A stretch of 64,000 nucleotides of DNA, from contig CANPWW010000001.1 in the NCBI GenBank assembly GCA_947585115.1, forward strand, positions 1 through 64,000, in the 5' to 3' direction. Within the stretch, counting starts at the first letter, position 1. Every line of letters begins with the position of its first letter. Of the stretch, positions 45,004 through 57,200 are shown one piece after another. The translations under genes were made by a program, and so were the position numbers. The DNA is from an uncultured Monoglobus sp. Its GTDB lineage: Bacteria; Bacillota; Clostridia; Monoglobales; Monoglobaceae. A model generated the notes under the pieces. It was not told the DNA's origin and did not search any database. It worked only from the letters and a program-made list of their open reading frames with translations.

Positions 45004-47754
45004 ATGAAATCAAAAAGAAATCTGGCATTGATAATTGCGGTTTGCATGATGTTAAGCGCTTTTGGTTTTACGGCATATGCAGACGCGCCCGTCGCTAAAG
45101 ACGCGAAGCGTGCCGCCGACATAACGACGGTGGATCTTGCGGATCTCGGAGGCGCGCAGCCCGTTGCATATGGTATAGAACTGGCGGAAGAATCGGCAAG
45201 CCCCGAGCCTGAGACATCAAGCGAGCCCGAGACATCGAGCGAGCCCGAGACTTCAAGTGCGCCTGAGACATCAAGCGAGCCCGAGGCATCAAGTGAGCCC
45301 GCGGCATCAACTGAGCCTGCGGCATCAACCGAGCCCGCGGCGTCAACCGAGCCTGCGGCATCAACCGAGCCCGAGGCGTCAACCGAGCCCGAGGCATCAA
45401 CCGAGCCCGAGGCATCAAGTGAACCTGCGGCATCAAGTGAGCCTGCGGCATCAAGCGCACCTGCGGCATCAAGTGAGCCTGAGACATCAAGCGAGCCTGA
45501 GACATCAAGCGAGCCTGCGGCATCAAGCGAGCCCGAGACATCAAGCGAGCCTGAGACATCGAGCGAGCCTGCGGCATCAAGTGAGCCTGAGACATCAAGC
45601 GAGCCCGAAACATCAAGTGCACCTGAGACATCAAGCGCACCTGAGACATCAAGCGAGCCCGAGACATCAAGCGCACCTGCGGCATCAAGTGAGCCCGAGA
45701 CATCGAGTGCACCTGAGACATCAAGCGAGCCCGAGACATCAAGCGAGCCTGAGACATCAAGCGAGCCTGAGACATCAAGCGCACCTGCGGCATCAAGCGA
45801 GCCTGAGACATCAAGCGAGCCTGAGACATCAAGCGCACCTGCGGCATCAAGCGGGCCTGAGACATCGAGTGCACCTGAGACATCAAGCGCACCTGCGGCA
45901 TCAAGTGAGCCTGAGACATCAAGCGCGCCTGCGGCATCAAGCGAGCCTGAGACATCAACCGAGCCCGAGGCATCAAGCGAGCCCGAGACATCGAGTGCAC
46001 CTCAGACATCAAGCGAGCCTGCGACATCAAGCGCACCTGCGGCATCAAGCGAGCCTGAGACATCGAGCGAGCCTGCGGCATCAAGTGAGCCCGAAACATC
46101 AAGCGAGCCTGAGACATCGAGTGAGCCTGCGGCATCAAGCGAGCCTGCGGCATCAAGCGAGCCTGCGGCGTCAAGTGAGCCCGAAACATCAAGCGAGCCT
46201 GAGACATCGAGTGAGCCTGAGACATCAAGCGAGCCCGCGGCATCTGCAACGCCCGAGGTAATTCCGGTTACGGACGTTACGCCGAACGGCAATGCTGCGT
46301 CTGAGCCGGTTCAGCTTGAAGAAGGAACCGGATATACAGAGGAAGTTAAAGCGGTATTCGGCGATGACTTTGCCGGAATCGCGGATAACAAGATAACGGG
46401 TATCAACGATCAAAATACTGTTACGGCTAATGTAAAGATCGCGGAAAAAGGCGACTACGAGTTCAATGTTCTCGCGGTCGGCGACAAAGAAAACAACGTG
46501 ATCACGCTGACAAAAAATGTTACACTTTCGGAGGAAGGTTTTGAAAACGAAAAGCTTGAGGCTGGAAATTCTGTCGGCAAAGCCGGAGAAGATGAAGTAT
46601 ATCTCTATACATATCTTGCCAAAGACCTTGAACCCGCTGATTACACGATAACATATAAATCAGCTACGCAGGAGGATGCGTCCGACTTTATCGCGATGGC
46701 GATCGTAAATGTTACCGAGGAGCCCGCAGCATCGAGCGAGCCTCAGACATCGAGCGAGCCTCAGACATCAAGTGAGCCTCAGACGTCAAGTGAGCCGCAG
46801 ACATCAAGCGAGCCTCAGACATCAAGCGAGCCTCAGACAACAACTGAGCCTCAGACATCGAGCGAGCCTCAGACGACGAATGAGCCGCAGACATCAAGTG
46901 AGCCTCAGACATCGAGTGAGCCTCAGACATCGAGCGAGCCCGAGACATCGAGCGAACCTCAGACGACGAATGAACCTCAGACGACGAATGAGCCTCAGAC
47001 ATCAAGCGAGCCTCAGACGTCGAGCGAGCCCACCGAGACACCCGCGGCGACGCCCACAAGAAGACCTTCTTACAGCGGCGGCGGTTACGGCGGCGGAGGC
47101 GGATCGTTCGGAACAGGCAATGCCACGGCGACACCCAAGCCCGCGGCCACAGCTGCCCCGAACGCGACGGCTGACCCGAACGCCACAGCAACACCCGACA
47201 CAACGGTTGTAGGACCCGGTCCCGTTTCTGATCAGGTATTCGAGGACGTGTCCGCGGATCACTGGGCATACAGCTACATTATGGACCTCTACAGCATGGG
47301 TATCATAAACGGCGAGACGCCCACAATGTTCGTTCCCGACGACAACGTTACAAGAGCGGAGTTTGCCAAGATGGCGGCTATGCTGTTCGGCCTGACGGCG
47401 CAGAGCACGGATTCGCAGTTTGTTGACGTAACGTCCGGTGACTGGTTCGCGCCCTATGTGATAGCGGCGACAGAGGCCGGAATCGTGAACGGCACAAGCG
47501 AGACCACGTTCAGCCCGAACGACAACATCACGCGCGAGCAGATCGCGGCGATAATCGGCAGACAGATGAGCTGGGCATCCGAGAACGCGGCAAGCTACAG
47601 CGACGCGGCCTCGATCGAGGCATACGCGCTGCCGTACGTGAACGGACTTTCCGAGCAGGGGATCCTGACCGGAGACAACGGAATGTACAGACCCAAGGAC
47701 AACGCCACCAGAGCGGAAGCCGCGGCGATCATCGACAGAGTGAAGAATCACTAA
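45004..47754 (+). CDS. Secreted S-layer-homology (SLH) protein with long Ser/Pro/Glu/Thr repeat stalk
   Basis: Signal peptide MKSKRNLALIIAVCMMLSAFGFTAYADA; SSEPETSSEPAAS arrays; C-terminal SLH repeats ([53 protein letters not shown]...). ORF from 44989. Confidence 0.93.
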   Translation: MKSKRNLALIIAVCMMLSAFGFTAYADAPVAKDAKRAADITTVDLADLGGAQPVAYGIELAEESASPEPETSSEPETSSEPETSSAPETSSEPEASSEPAASTEPAASTEPAASTEPAASTEPEASTEPEASTEPEASSEPAASSEPAASSAPAASSEPETSSEPETSSEPAASSEPETSSEPETSSEPAASSEPETSSEPETSSAPETSSAPETSSEPETSSAPAASSEPETSSAPETSSEPETSSEPETSSEPETSSAPAASSEPETSSEPETSSAPAASSGPETSSAPETSSAPAASSEPETSSAPAASSEPETSTEPEASSEPETSSAPQTSSEPATSSAPAASSEPETSSEPAASSEPETSSEPETSSEPAASSEPAASSEPAASSEPETSSEPETSSEPETSSEPAASATPEVIPVTDVTPNGNAASEPVQLEEGTGYTEEVKAVFGDDFAGIADNKITGINDQNTVTANVKIAEKGDYEFNVLAVGDKENNVITLTKNVTLSEEGFENEKLEAGNSVGKAGEDEVYLYTYLAKDLEPADYTITYKSATQEDASDFIAMAIVNVTEEPAASSEPQTSSEPQTSSEPQTSSEPQTSSEPQTSSEPQTTTEPQTSSEPQTTNEPQTSSEPQTSSEPQTSSEPETSSEPQTTNEPQTTNEPQTSSEPQTSSEPTETPAATPTRRPSYSGGGYGGGGGSFGTGNATATPKPAATAAPNATADPNATATPDTTVVGPGPVSDQVFEDVSADHWAYSYIMDLYSMGIINGETPTMFVPDDNVTRAEFAKMAAMLFGLTAQSTDSQFVDVTSGDWFAPYVIAATEAGIVNGTSETTFSPNDNITREQIAAIIGRQMSWASENAASYSDAASIEAYALPYVNGLSEQGILTGDNGMYRPKDNATRAEAAAIIDRVKNH
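45210..46248 (+). repeat. 18-bp periodic low-complexity coding repeat (SSEPET/SSEPAA/SSAPET units)
   Basis: About 1 kb of imperfect 18-bp units (gagacatcaagcgagccc). Confidence 0.95.
46725..47035 (+). repeat. Second 18-bp periodic coding repeat (SSEPQT units)
   Basis: Units of type cagacatcaagcgagcct. Confidence 0.93.
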
Positions 47755-47766
47755 GATAAAAAAATT

Positions 47767-47796
47767 TCTCCCCCGATTTCGGGGGAGATTTTTTTA
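47767..47796 (+). terminator. Intrinsic terminator after the first SLH gene
   Basis: TCTCCCCC-gatttc-GGGGGAGATTTTTTT. Confidence 0.85.
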
Positions 47797-47816
47797 TGCG
47801 CAAAACAAGGATACGT

Positions 47817-47895
47817 TCCCACCTCCGTCAGGCTAACGCCTGACACCTCCTCCCGGGAGGAGGCAAACGGGCGGATGATATCCGCCCCTACGGGT
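47817..47895. repeat. Composite palindromic intergenic repeat
   Basis: TCCCACCTCCGTCAGGCTAACGCCTGACACCTCCTCCCGGGAGGAGG followed by GGGCGGATGATATCCGCCCCTAC. Confidence 0.75.
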
Positions 47896-48109
47896 GCCTG
47901 TGGTGATTGAGTGCCGCAATCCGCGCGATAGGCGCCAAACTCTGTAGTGGCGGCAATCTGCCGCCCGTGTGGGCGGTCGAAAAATGGGGATTTTTGTTTA
48001 CAATTTTTTGCATTTGTGAAACCTCACAAACAAAAAATCGAAATGGGGGGGGGTGTTTTGTGTATATTGACGAAAAAAGCGCATAATTTAAAATTTGTAT
48101 ATGTACAAC

Positions 48110-48138
48110 TTGACAATTTCAAAGCAGCGTGATATAAT
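48110..48138 (+). promoter_or_regulatory. Consensus sigma-A promoter of the giant SLH gene
   Basis: Perfect TTGACA-17 bp-TATAAT. Confidence 0.9.
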
Positions 48139-48223
48139 AACATAAAATTGCCTTAAGTACGCTTAATCGAACAATTTGACTCGAAAAAAATTTAAAAATT
48201 TTATATAAACGGAGGAAAAGTTT

Positions 48224-51200
48224 ATGAAAGCAAAAAGAATTCTTGCATTGGTTCTTTCGCTTTGCATGATCGCGAGCGCGCTCGGCGTCGGCATGCCCGT
48301 ATTCGCCGCGGGCAGCGGCGACACGGCGGCGGACACCGCGGCTGTTGCGGCGCAGGACGACGCGGCTGTCGGTCAGCCGGCGGAAGAAGCATTGACGGAA
48401 GACGAGGCGGCGCCCGAACAGGCGGCTGCCGACGAGGCTTTGCCCGATGAGGCTCAGCCCGACGAGGCTCAGGCCGAGGAAGCTCAGCCAGAGGATTCGG
48501 AGCAGGAGGCCGCTATCCCCGCGATAGCCCGGCCGGACGCCAACCGTTTTGTCGGCCTTTCGGGCGAGGAGATCATCAAGGTCTTTAATCAGACGAGCGC
48601 TGGACGCGAATCCCTGCTCGCGGGCATGACCGACGAGGAGTGGGCCACGATCAACGCCACCCTCACCGAGGACGAAAAAGCCCGTCTCGATGCCATACTC
48701 GCCGGCGGCGAGGATCAGCCCGCCGCGATCTCGAACGAGTCCGGCATAGAGCTTGCCTCGATAGACGGAGGCCTTACCCTGTCGGAAGCCACAAAAGGTT
48801 ACCTCGCGGCTCACGCCGGAACCTATGTGACTGAGAAAAACTATACAAACGGTGACAACGTATACCAGGGCACCGATTGGACGGTAGAGATCCCGGAGAG
48901 CGGAGAAGATATCATACTGAAGTATCAGGGCACAGACACCGGAGCTAAGGTTACCGCCCTGGGTGGAGTAAATGACACTACCGGCGCTTTTACAAGCATT
49001 ACATTCAGCAACAGTGCCGATGAGGTCGGTAATTTCAAATGGACGACCGGTGAAAGTAACAATTTAGAAGCGACGCTTGTGTTTGGTTGGAACGCCGCCG
49101 GTTGGATACAGTTCCCGAACAACGGTTTAAATTTCTGGTGGGACAAAGATGGCGACGGCAAAAAAGAGCAGTACAAATTCTCAAACGCTGCTTATATGTA
49201 CAATCAGACCAAGACGACAGAGTACTTTAAAAACTATATTGACACATATACCATCAATGACGGCTCTAACTGGAAGATAGAAGTCAATAGTGATGGAAAG
49301 CTTCACATGACAGACGGTGCGGAGCCCGACGATATTATAGTACGTTCTGTCAACTTTGGAACAACAGCCGAGACATACGGAACCGTTGCCTCGGTTACAT
49401 TTGAGAGCCCGACATGGTATAACAACGCAGCAGTACCGGCTCCATATCAGGCACTGACCTTCACATGGTCGCCGGTGGTAAACGCAGGTACTGTCGGTAA
49501 GGAAGAAGGCTTTGAGCGCAATGTGTTCACAAGTCCTAACGCATATATTTATGACCCGGACAAAAACGTAATCAAGCGTTTTGTCGCCAATAATATGTTT
49601 ATGCCCGATAACACGGAAACATATTCGCGCAGCTATTTCAAAGACTACGCGGGTACGTATGATATTTCAGATGACTTTGGTAAATATTACGACCCCGCAT
49701 TTGAGGGCTGGAACCTTGAAATAGACGATAAAGGAAACGTTACCATGCAGTATAAGGCGGACGGCCCGAAATATCCGGCGGTTATGATCAGCGGACGCAA
49801 CAGAGAGTGCACATCAGCCGATGATTCGAAAACCAATGTTCAGTCCGTAAATCAGATGTATGTCTATGTTCCCGATTTTTATACAAGCGCGGCTATGACG
49901 GATCCCGCATATCTGACGCTGACATGGTACATAAACGATACGCCTAAAAACGCTTCCGAGGGTAAGGGCGCTTGGAGATTCCAGATAAGCAACGCCAACC
50001 TTTACAGAGCCGGAGCGGACGGCGAAGCGGAGCTTTTGCGCACGCCGACTATATACTGCGACCATACGGAAAAATATATCGGTATGGCAAAAAATTTCCT
50101 TAAAGAATACAGCGGAAATTATTCCTATAACTACGCCGGAACAACGGGCGAGTATATACAGATAACAGGAGACGGTGATGTTATCTGGTATTACTATGAC
50201 GGAAATACTTTAGTAGCGCGCACGCCCGTTCACTATAATTTCGGCGCTTACAATATCAACGGCAACAACACACCGAACAACTATCTCAACGGAGAGCCGA
50301 GCATGGACAATCCGTATCAGGTAAACGGTATGATCTTTGCCGACGGAAATTGGTATGCCGACGAGGACAAAACACCGGCAAACGACAGAATTACGGTTAC
50401 GTTAGGTTTCAATTTTGAATATGAAAACTTCACCACGCCGGCGAATAATGCCACACAGGGTTACAAGCTCTATTCGGCGAAAAACGGCGACGCGCCGGGT
50501 CAGCTTTTGCGTACCTTTAACGAGTACGGACCGGGCAACGGCGGAACCGACCGCGAGAGATATATCAATTTCAACAAGGTAAACGAATTTCTCGGAAACG
50601 CTCCGAGAGAGTATACCCTGAACGATAACTCCGGCTGGAAGATCACGATAGACCCGACCACCGGTCAGCCCACGCTCACCAACAGCGACGTCGCAACAGC
50701 GGGCAATATCAAGATCAAGTATGTTTCATACAATGAGGACAAGACTGTATTCCCGTATGTAAAAACCGGTCTCAGCTCGTTCACGTTCACAAGCTCCGAT
50801 TGGTATAATCAGCAGGGAACGCAGAACTATCAGACGTTTGCTCCCGCATGGTCGCATTATGTGAGCGCGTCGGCAACCGCGACCGATAAGCCCGAGGGCT
50901 TTGAGCGCTACGCGTTCAGCGGCAATATGACGCTTTATGATAGTACCGAGCCCGGACACATTCTCAAAAAGACTCAAAGCGCGGCATTCTTCACAGCCGA
51001 CGGCGGATATACCAACGAGTACTTCAAGAACTACACGGGCGAGTACACTCTGGCTCCCGGATTCGGCGCCAACTATAACGAGATGTACAAAAACTGGAAG
51101 ATCAATATAGACGATATGGGCAATGTAACGCTCGATGAGGGCGCAAACGGAATTTATAAGCCGGTGCTTAACGCGGTTAACAGATTCACAAGAGCGGACG

Positions 51201-54200
51201 CGGAAGGCAATAACCAGCCCGATAATTTTGTTTACTCGGTTGGCAATATGTACGCGTATCTGCCGGGATATTATACCGACACGGCGTGCACGACCCCGGC
51301 GTATCTGACGCTCACATGGGCTGTAAACAACGATAACAGAGCCCATGAGAACAAGGGCGATCCCTATAAGTATTTCACTATCGGCGGCGGATATTTCTAT
51401 CAGCCCGATGCGGACGGCGACGGCGAGCCGGAGAAGTTCAAGGCTCCCACGCTGTACTTTATGCACACCGATTATATGAATTGGTACAAGAACTACTATA
51501 AGGATTACGCGGGCAAGTATTATATCAACAGACCGGGCACAACAGAGAATTTAAATGACGAGTATATCGAAATCAAGGACGACGGCACGCCCGTATACCA
51601 CGCGTTTAACAACAAGGATTATGAGGTTGCGTTCGTCAATATGAGCGACGCTCAAAAGTATGTTATGAAGGATCCGACGGTTTATCCCTCATCGATCGTG
51701 TTCACGGACTATGATTGGTACAGCAGAAACGACAATGAGTCAACAGCCAATATTTATCCCGCGACATACGCATTTACATGGGCGAATGATATGACCGCGC
51801 CTTTCCAGCAGCCGAGACGTTTCACCGCGCCTACCTCTGCGGTTTACGCCGTTCAGCAGAAGGGCGAGGACGGCAACTGGAATGATCCTACCAAGACCGA
51901 GCTTTTGCATTACTTCTCGGGCTATATGAACTACACCTATCCCGGAAGCGCGGAGTTTGATCCTTCAACATCAGAGGAGAACCCGGTCAATGACAAGGAT
52001 AAGGCGTCTATCGCCGAGATGAAGCAGTATCTGAAAAAATTCGCGTATATCCCCGAAGGCGCGTCTGATGATTACACCGAGTACAGCTTCAACGACCCCA
52101 ATATCGACTGGGGAATCAGGATCACCAAGGATGGCGACGTGCTTGTTGATTTTGACGATAAAGAAAATAATTTTGTTAAGGTAAATCCGAAACCGGTATT
52201 CGCATATAATGCCACCAATCCGGCGGTCGGTATAAACGGCAGATATTTAACTCAGCTGTTTATCGAGGTGCCCGACCATATCGGCAACGATCTTGAAGCC
52301 AAGCCGAACGATCCTCCGCAGCCCGCATATATCACGCTGACGTGGGGCGGCGGAAACAGCGCAGATATAATAACGCACTACTTCACCGCGAGCGGCACAA
52401 TATATCACAAAGCCGATTCGGAAAGCGCCCACAAGGTAGTTCTGAGCACAACCGAGCGCTTTGTGTGTGACGCCGAGCTTAACGAAGACAGACAGTATAT
52501 GACGGAGTTCGCGGGCGAATATTACGCGAACGACGGCTCCGAGTGGCGCATGAAGATCGACGAACAAGGTAAAGTATCACTCAAGTTCGACGAATCGGAG
52601 AACAAGGAAGAAAACTACAAGGAAGTTGTAGTCGCTCCGACGTTTATCGATAACGCTACATACGGCGGAAGATATGTTTCAAGCATAGTTGTTCCGCTGG
52701 AGGGCTGGTATGACAATACCGAGTGCACGCAGCCCGCATCTCTCACGCTCACTCCGTATCTCAGAAATTCGGGTGCCGCCGAGGATCAGCAGTATCTGAA
52801 TAACTACTTCACGATGACGGCGAAAACCGTATACAAGCCGGACGATGAGAGCGACGAGGATGAAGATCCGCAGCACATGACGGTATCGGCGATAGATCTC
52901 TGCGCGGAGCATGATTATCTGAACGCGCAGCAATGGCTCTCGCAGAACAAATACAAGGGCACATATCGTCCGCAGATGACAGATAAGTGGTACGCCGAGG
53001 TAGAGAAAGACGGCAGCGTATACTTCTATGTTGACGATGGTACGGGCACGGACGACACTATTCATTATAAGAAGATCAAGCCTCGTGTTACGCTCAGATC
53101 GGAAATCAGCGAGGCGACGCACGTAGCGAACGGCGTAAGCGGATTTGCCGTAATGTTCCCCAACGCGCGCGCGTATCAGGCGAACAACAATCTCCAAGCC
53201 GTCGAGCAGATGCAGAAGGTTTCCTTCGGCGCGGCGACGATTAACGGTCAGGCTCCCGTATTGGGCGACGAGACGGCGTATATCTACGCGGGCAACACAA
53301 TGCTCTATGATCCCAAAAAAGCGGACGGAAGCGATTGGGAAGTTGTGACAAAGAACACAGAACCCAATTTCAACAAGACTTTCACAAAGCTCTACGCAAA
53401 CGACAGAGCGTACAGCGATGAGAATAAGGACAAAGCGCATGAATACTTCAAGCAGTTCAAGGGCACATATTATCTGGATGATCCGAGTGTGCATCACTAT
53501 ATAAATATTGATGAAACCGGCGATATCACATGGGTGCCTGAGGACAATGTTTCGGAGGATCAGACAATATACAGCGCGGACGTGGCGTTCAACAGCGATA
53601 ACCTGACGCTCGGCGAGGACGGAATGCATCTGCCCAAGACCGTAAGCGTATTGTACAACGGTTTCAGAACCGAGGCAAACGATAAGGATAATGTAGTAAA
53701 CGGCTACACTCCGTTCCAAAGAGGCGATATAACCTGGAACCAATACAACAGAAACGCTACGGAACAACTGACATATCACACATTCGCAGGCGGAGCTACA
53801 CTCTATAAGGACAATAAGGGCACAGAAGGCGAGCTACCGCTCTCGATAAACGGAAATAACCGTTATTATAAGACCGATCAGAGCAACTACGCATCGGTAA
53901 TTAAAGACGGCACATATGAAACGGGCGACGGACAGTATAAAATAGAGGTAAAGACAACGGATGCAAACACAACGTATACGCTCACCACACCCGACGGCTT
54001 AACGTATCCTCTGTCGCCTCTCGGCACAGAAGAGGGCGGCTACTACCTCAGAGGCAAGATAGGCACGACATGGGTATTCGGTATGTTCGGCATATACGGC
54101 GAAGCGATCGTATCGAATCCCACAGCGCAGATAAGCTATAGGGATAAAGATAACAATGCCGTGGTAATTCCCGCGAACACGACGTTTACCGACTTCGGAC

Positions 54201-57200
54201 CTTCCGAGGAAGGCAGCATAGTTGTCGCGAATCCCGGTCAGACAGTAGACACCGGCACGAAATACGCGCGTTTCTATAAGGCTATGCACGATGTTCAGGA
54301 CGGCGGCACGATCTACCTTACCGATGATTTTGAGATGGGCTATATGGCTGAGCTTGGCAAGAGCGCTGACGGCAAAGGCAAGAAAGTTACCATCGACGGT
54401 CAGGGACACACTATAACCCGCGCGACTATCGGCGGCGTTACATACACAGGCTCACTGTTCAAGGTTGACAAGGGCGACGAGTTAACGATCAAGAATGTCA
54501 AGATCGACGCGGGCGCTTACTGGTACTGGGATAATCCTATGGTTGACCAGCTCATACAGATGAGCGTCTACGGCACAAGAGTTTCTGCGACAGGCAGATC
54601 ATGGTACAGCGACTCATACGCTCACGGCGGAAGAAAGCCGATCGTGTACGGCAAGAGAGACCCGAACTCAACCATGCTTGATCCCACAAAGCCTTTGAGC
54701 GAACAGGATTTCCCCAGAGAGCCGTATGACCCCAACGGTTACGCGTCCGGCGCGGCTTTGTCGTCGGATATAGGCGCTGACGCGGCGGAAGGCAAGAATA
54801 TCACAACCACAGGCAACCTCATTCAGGTAGGCGGCACGGTTACTCTCGAGAACACCGAGATCGGCTATATGAGCACGTATAACGCTGACACAAATACCTA
54901 CGGAAACTACGCGGTATTCGGTGTTACCGACACGGACGCCACGATAAACATGAACGAAGGCACCGATATACACAATCTCGATGCCAACAGCGGACAGCTC
55001 GTGCGTGAACTGAAGGAAAACACGACCGTTAATATGACGGGAGCGAAGATCCACGAGTGCCACAGCGCATGGCAGAACGGCGGTCTTCTGAGCACGGCCG
55101 CGACGCAAAACGTTGTGATCAACGAAGGCACGGAAATATATGATGTTTACGCGTACAACTGCAACGGAAGCGTTATTATAGTTCATGGCGGAAAACTTAC
55201 CATGACCGGCGGACGCATACATCACATTTTCGGCCCCGGCGGCGTAAACAACGGCCATGGCGTTGCGATCTATCTCCATAACAGCAGTAACTTCCAGATG
55301 ACCGGCGGTAAGGTCGATAACAATATCGCTCACGACGTCAGCACGATCTATCAGTGGAGCAGCAACACGCAAATGGAGCTTGACGGCGGAACGATGAGCG
55401 ACAATCTGCACTGGGATTACAGCGGCAACGAGCTCGGCGGAGTTGAATGGGACTACTATTTGAACGGACAGGATGTATTCGGTCCGAACATGACGGTTGA
55501 CGGCGACATTGTTATTGACGGCAATACTTTGACCAACCACGGAACGATGACAGGCTCCTTGGCGGTATTCAGTGAGGCAAATGGCACGTTCTCAAACTAC
55601 GGAACTGTAGAGGGCGACGTTCATCTCGAAAACGGCGCTAACGTTACAAACGAAGCCACGGGCGTGATGAAAGGCAATGTTACGATCGAGGATCCGCAAG
55701 AATACACTGATCCCGAAAACGAGTATTTCGTAAACAAGGGCGAGATCGTCGGAGACCTGACTGTTGCGAACGACGCGAAGGTATTCAACAGCGGCCATAT
55801 TGACGCTAACGTTACCGTAAAGAACGGCGGCGAGATCGTTCTCGACGGCGGCGGATATATCGAGGGCGACGTTACACTCTATCCGGGCAGCGAGCTGAGA
55901 ACAAACGACAACAGCCAGCAGGGTAAAGTGGTAGGTAAGCTTACCATTGAATACAAGGACGAAGAGGACAGACAGCGCTTTGAGGATATAATCAGAGACT
56001 CGAATATAGACGCATCGGGCGGAGTTGAATATAAACTGCACGAGCACAGCGGCAGAGAAGTACACCGGGATGCGACATGCTATAGAGAGGGCTACACCTA
56101 TCTCGACTGCCCGTGCGGAGAGCAGAGTAATTATACGACGATCCCGATGACGCCGCATAACCTGCAGCGCAATACGGCTCTTGAGCATACGGCTACCTGC
56201 ACGGAGCCCGCAACGGTAGTATTCGCCTGCGTTAACGAGGGATGCACATACAGCGAGACAACCACCACAGGCGTGGCGCTCGGACATGATCCGGTTCTTG
56301 ATGAAGAAAACAGCGTAGCGCCCACAACGGTAAGCGAAGGTATTGTAGCGATGAAGTGCAGCCGTGATTGCGGCTGGACCGAGACGGCTTCGATCCCCAC
56401 GCTGTCGATCGGCTCGGAAGGTCATAATATGCAGCCTGACGAGCAGCTGAGTTATCCCGCGGGATGTGACCACACGGGAATGTATGTTTTGAAGTGCGAA
56501 GACTGCGGTCAGATAGTCGCGGTATCTATTCCATCAACGCCGCATAACTTTAATTCGAACGCGGTAGAAATTCCGGGCAGCCGCATTGAGCCCGCAGACT
56601 GCGTAACGGACGGCGAGTACCAGACGCACAGAGTATGCCAGGTTTGCGGCGCCGAAGAAGAGGGGTCCGTTGAGACGGTAGCTATACCCGCCCAAGGACA
56701 TCAATGGAGCGAATGGGATATTAACGAGGAAAGCAGAAGATTCTGCACGGACGAGACCACGCAGACGCGCACATGCTCGGCATGCGGCGAGACCGAGACC
56801 GAAGTCGCGCGCGCAAAGGCGCACACATGGCAGGAGTTCGGCGACGGAAGCATGGAGAAATGCGCTGAGTGCGGCATGGTTCAGGGCGGTCTGAACATCG
56901 AATATAACGTAAACGGCGGAACAGCTCCCCAGACTCTTCTGAGCCATATCAAGATGACATACGCGCCCGGAGACGCTGACTCGATCGGAATCAAGCTGTG
57001 GCAGCCCACAGATGAGACGGATCCCGACAGCGCCGCAAGCGCGGGAATTGTAAACGGAAGCTGGACTAAGTACACAGCCTTCGGCAACGCGGTATTCGTT
57101 GGCTGGAGCGATGTGGACTGCGGCGCGGAGCCGTTTTACAACGAGGCGCCGACGAACGCGCACTTTATCACAACGGTCGACATAACCGAAACGGTTGTGA

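Noticed and set aside
45095-46249. 384-aa minus-strand ORF (MSQARLMPQ repeats) and 334-aa plus-strand ORF 45257-46261 (RHQASLRHQ repeats)
   Set aside because: Shadow frames kept open by the 18-bp repeats of the SLH gene; no independent support.
45210-47035. Repeat array that superficially looks CRISPR-like
   Set aside because: Continuous 18-bp coding repeats with no unique spacers; encodes SSEPET motifs in frame.
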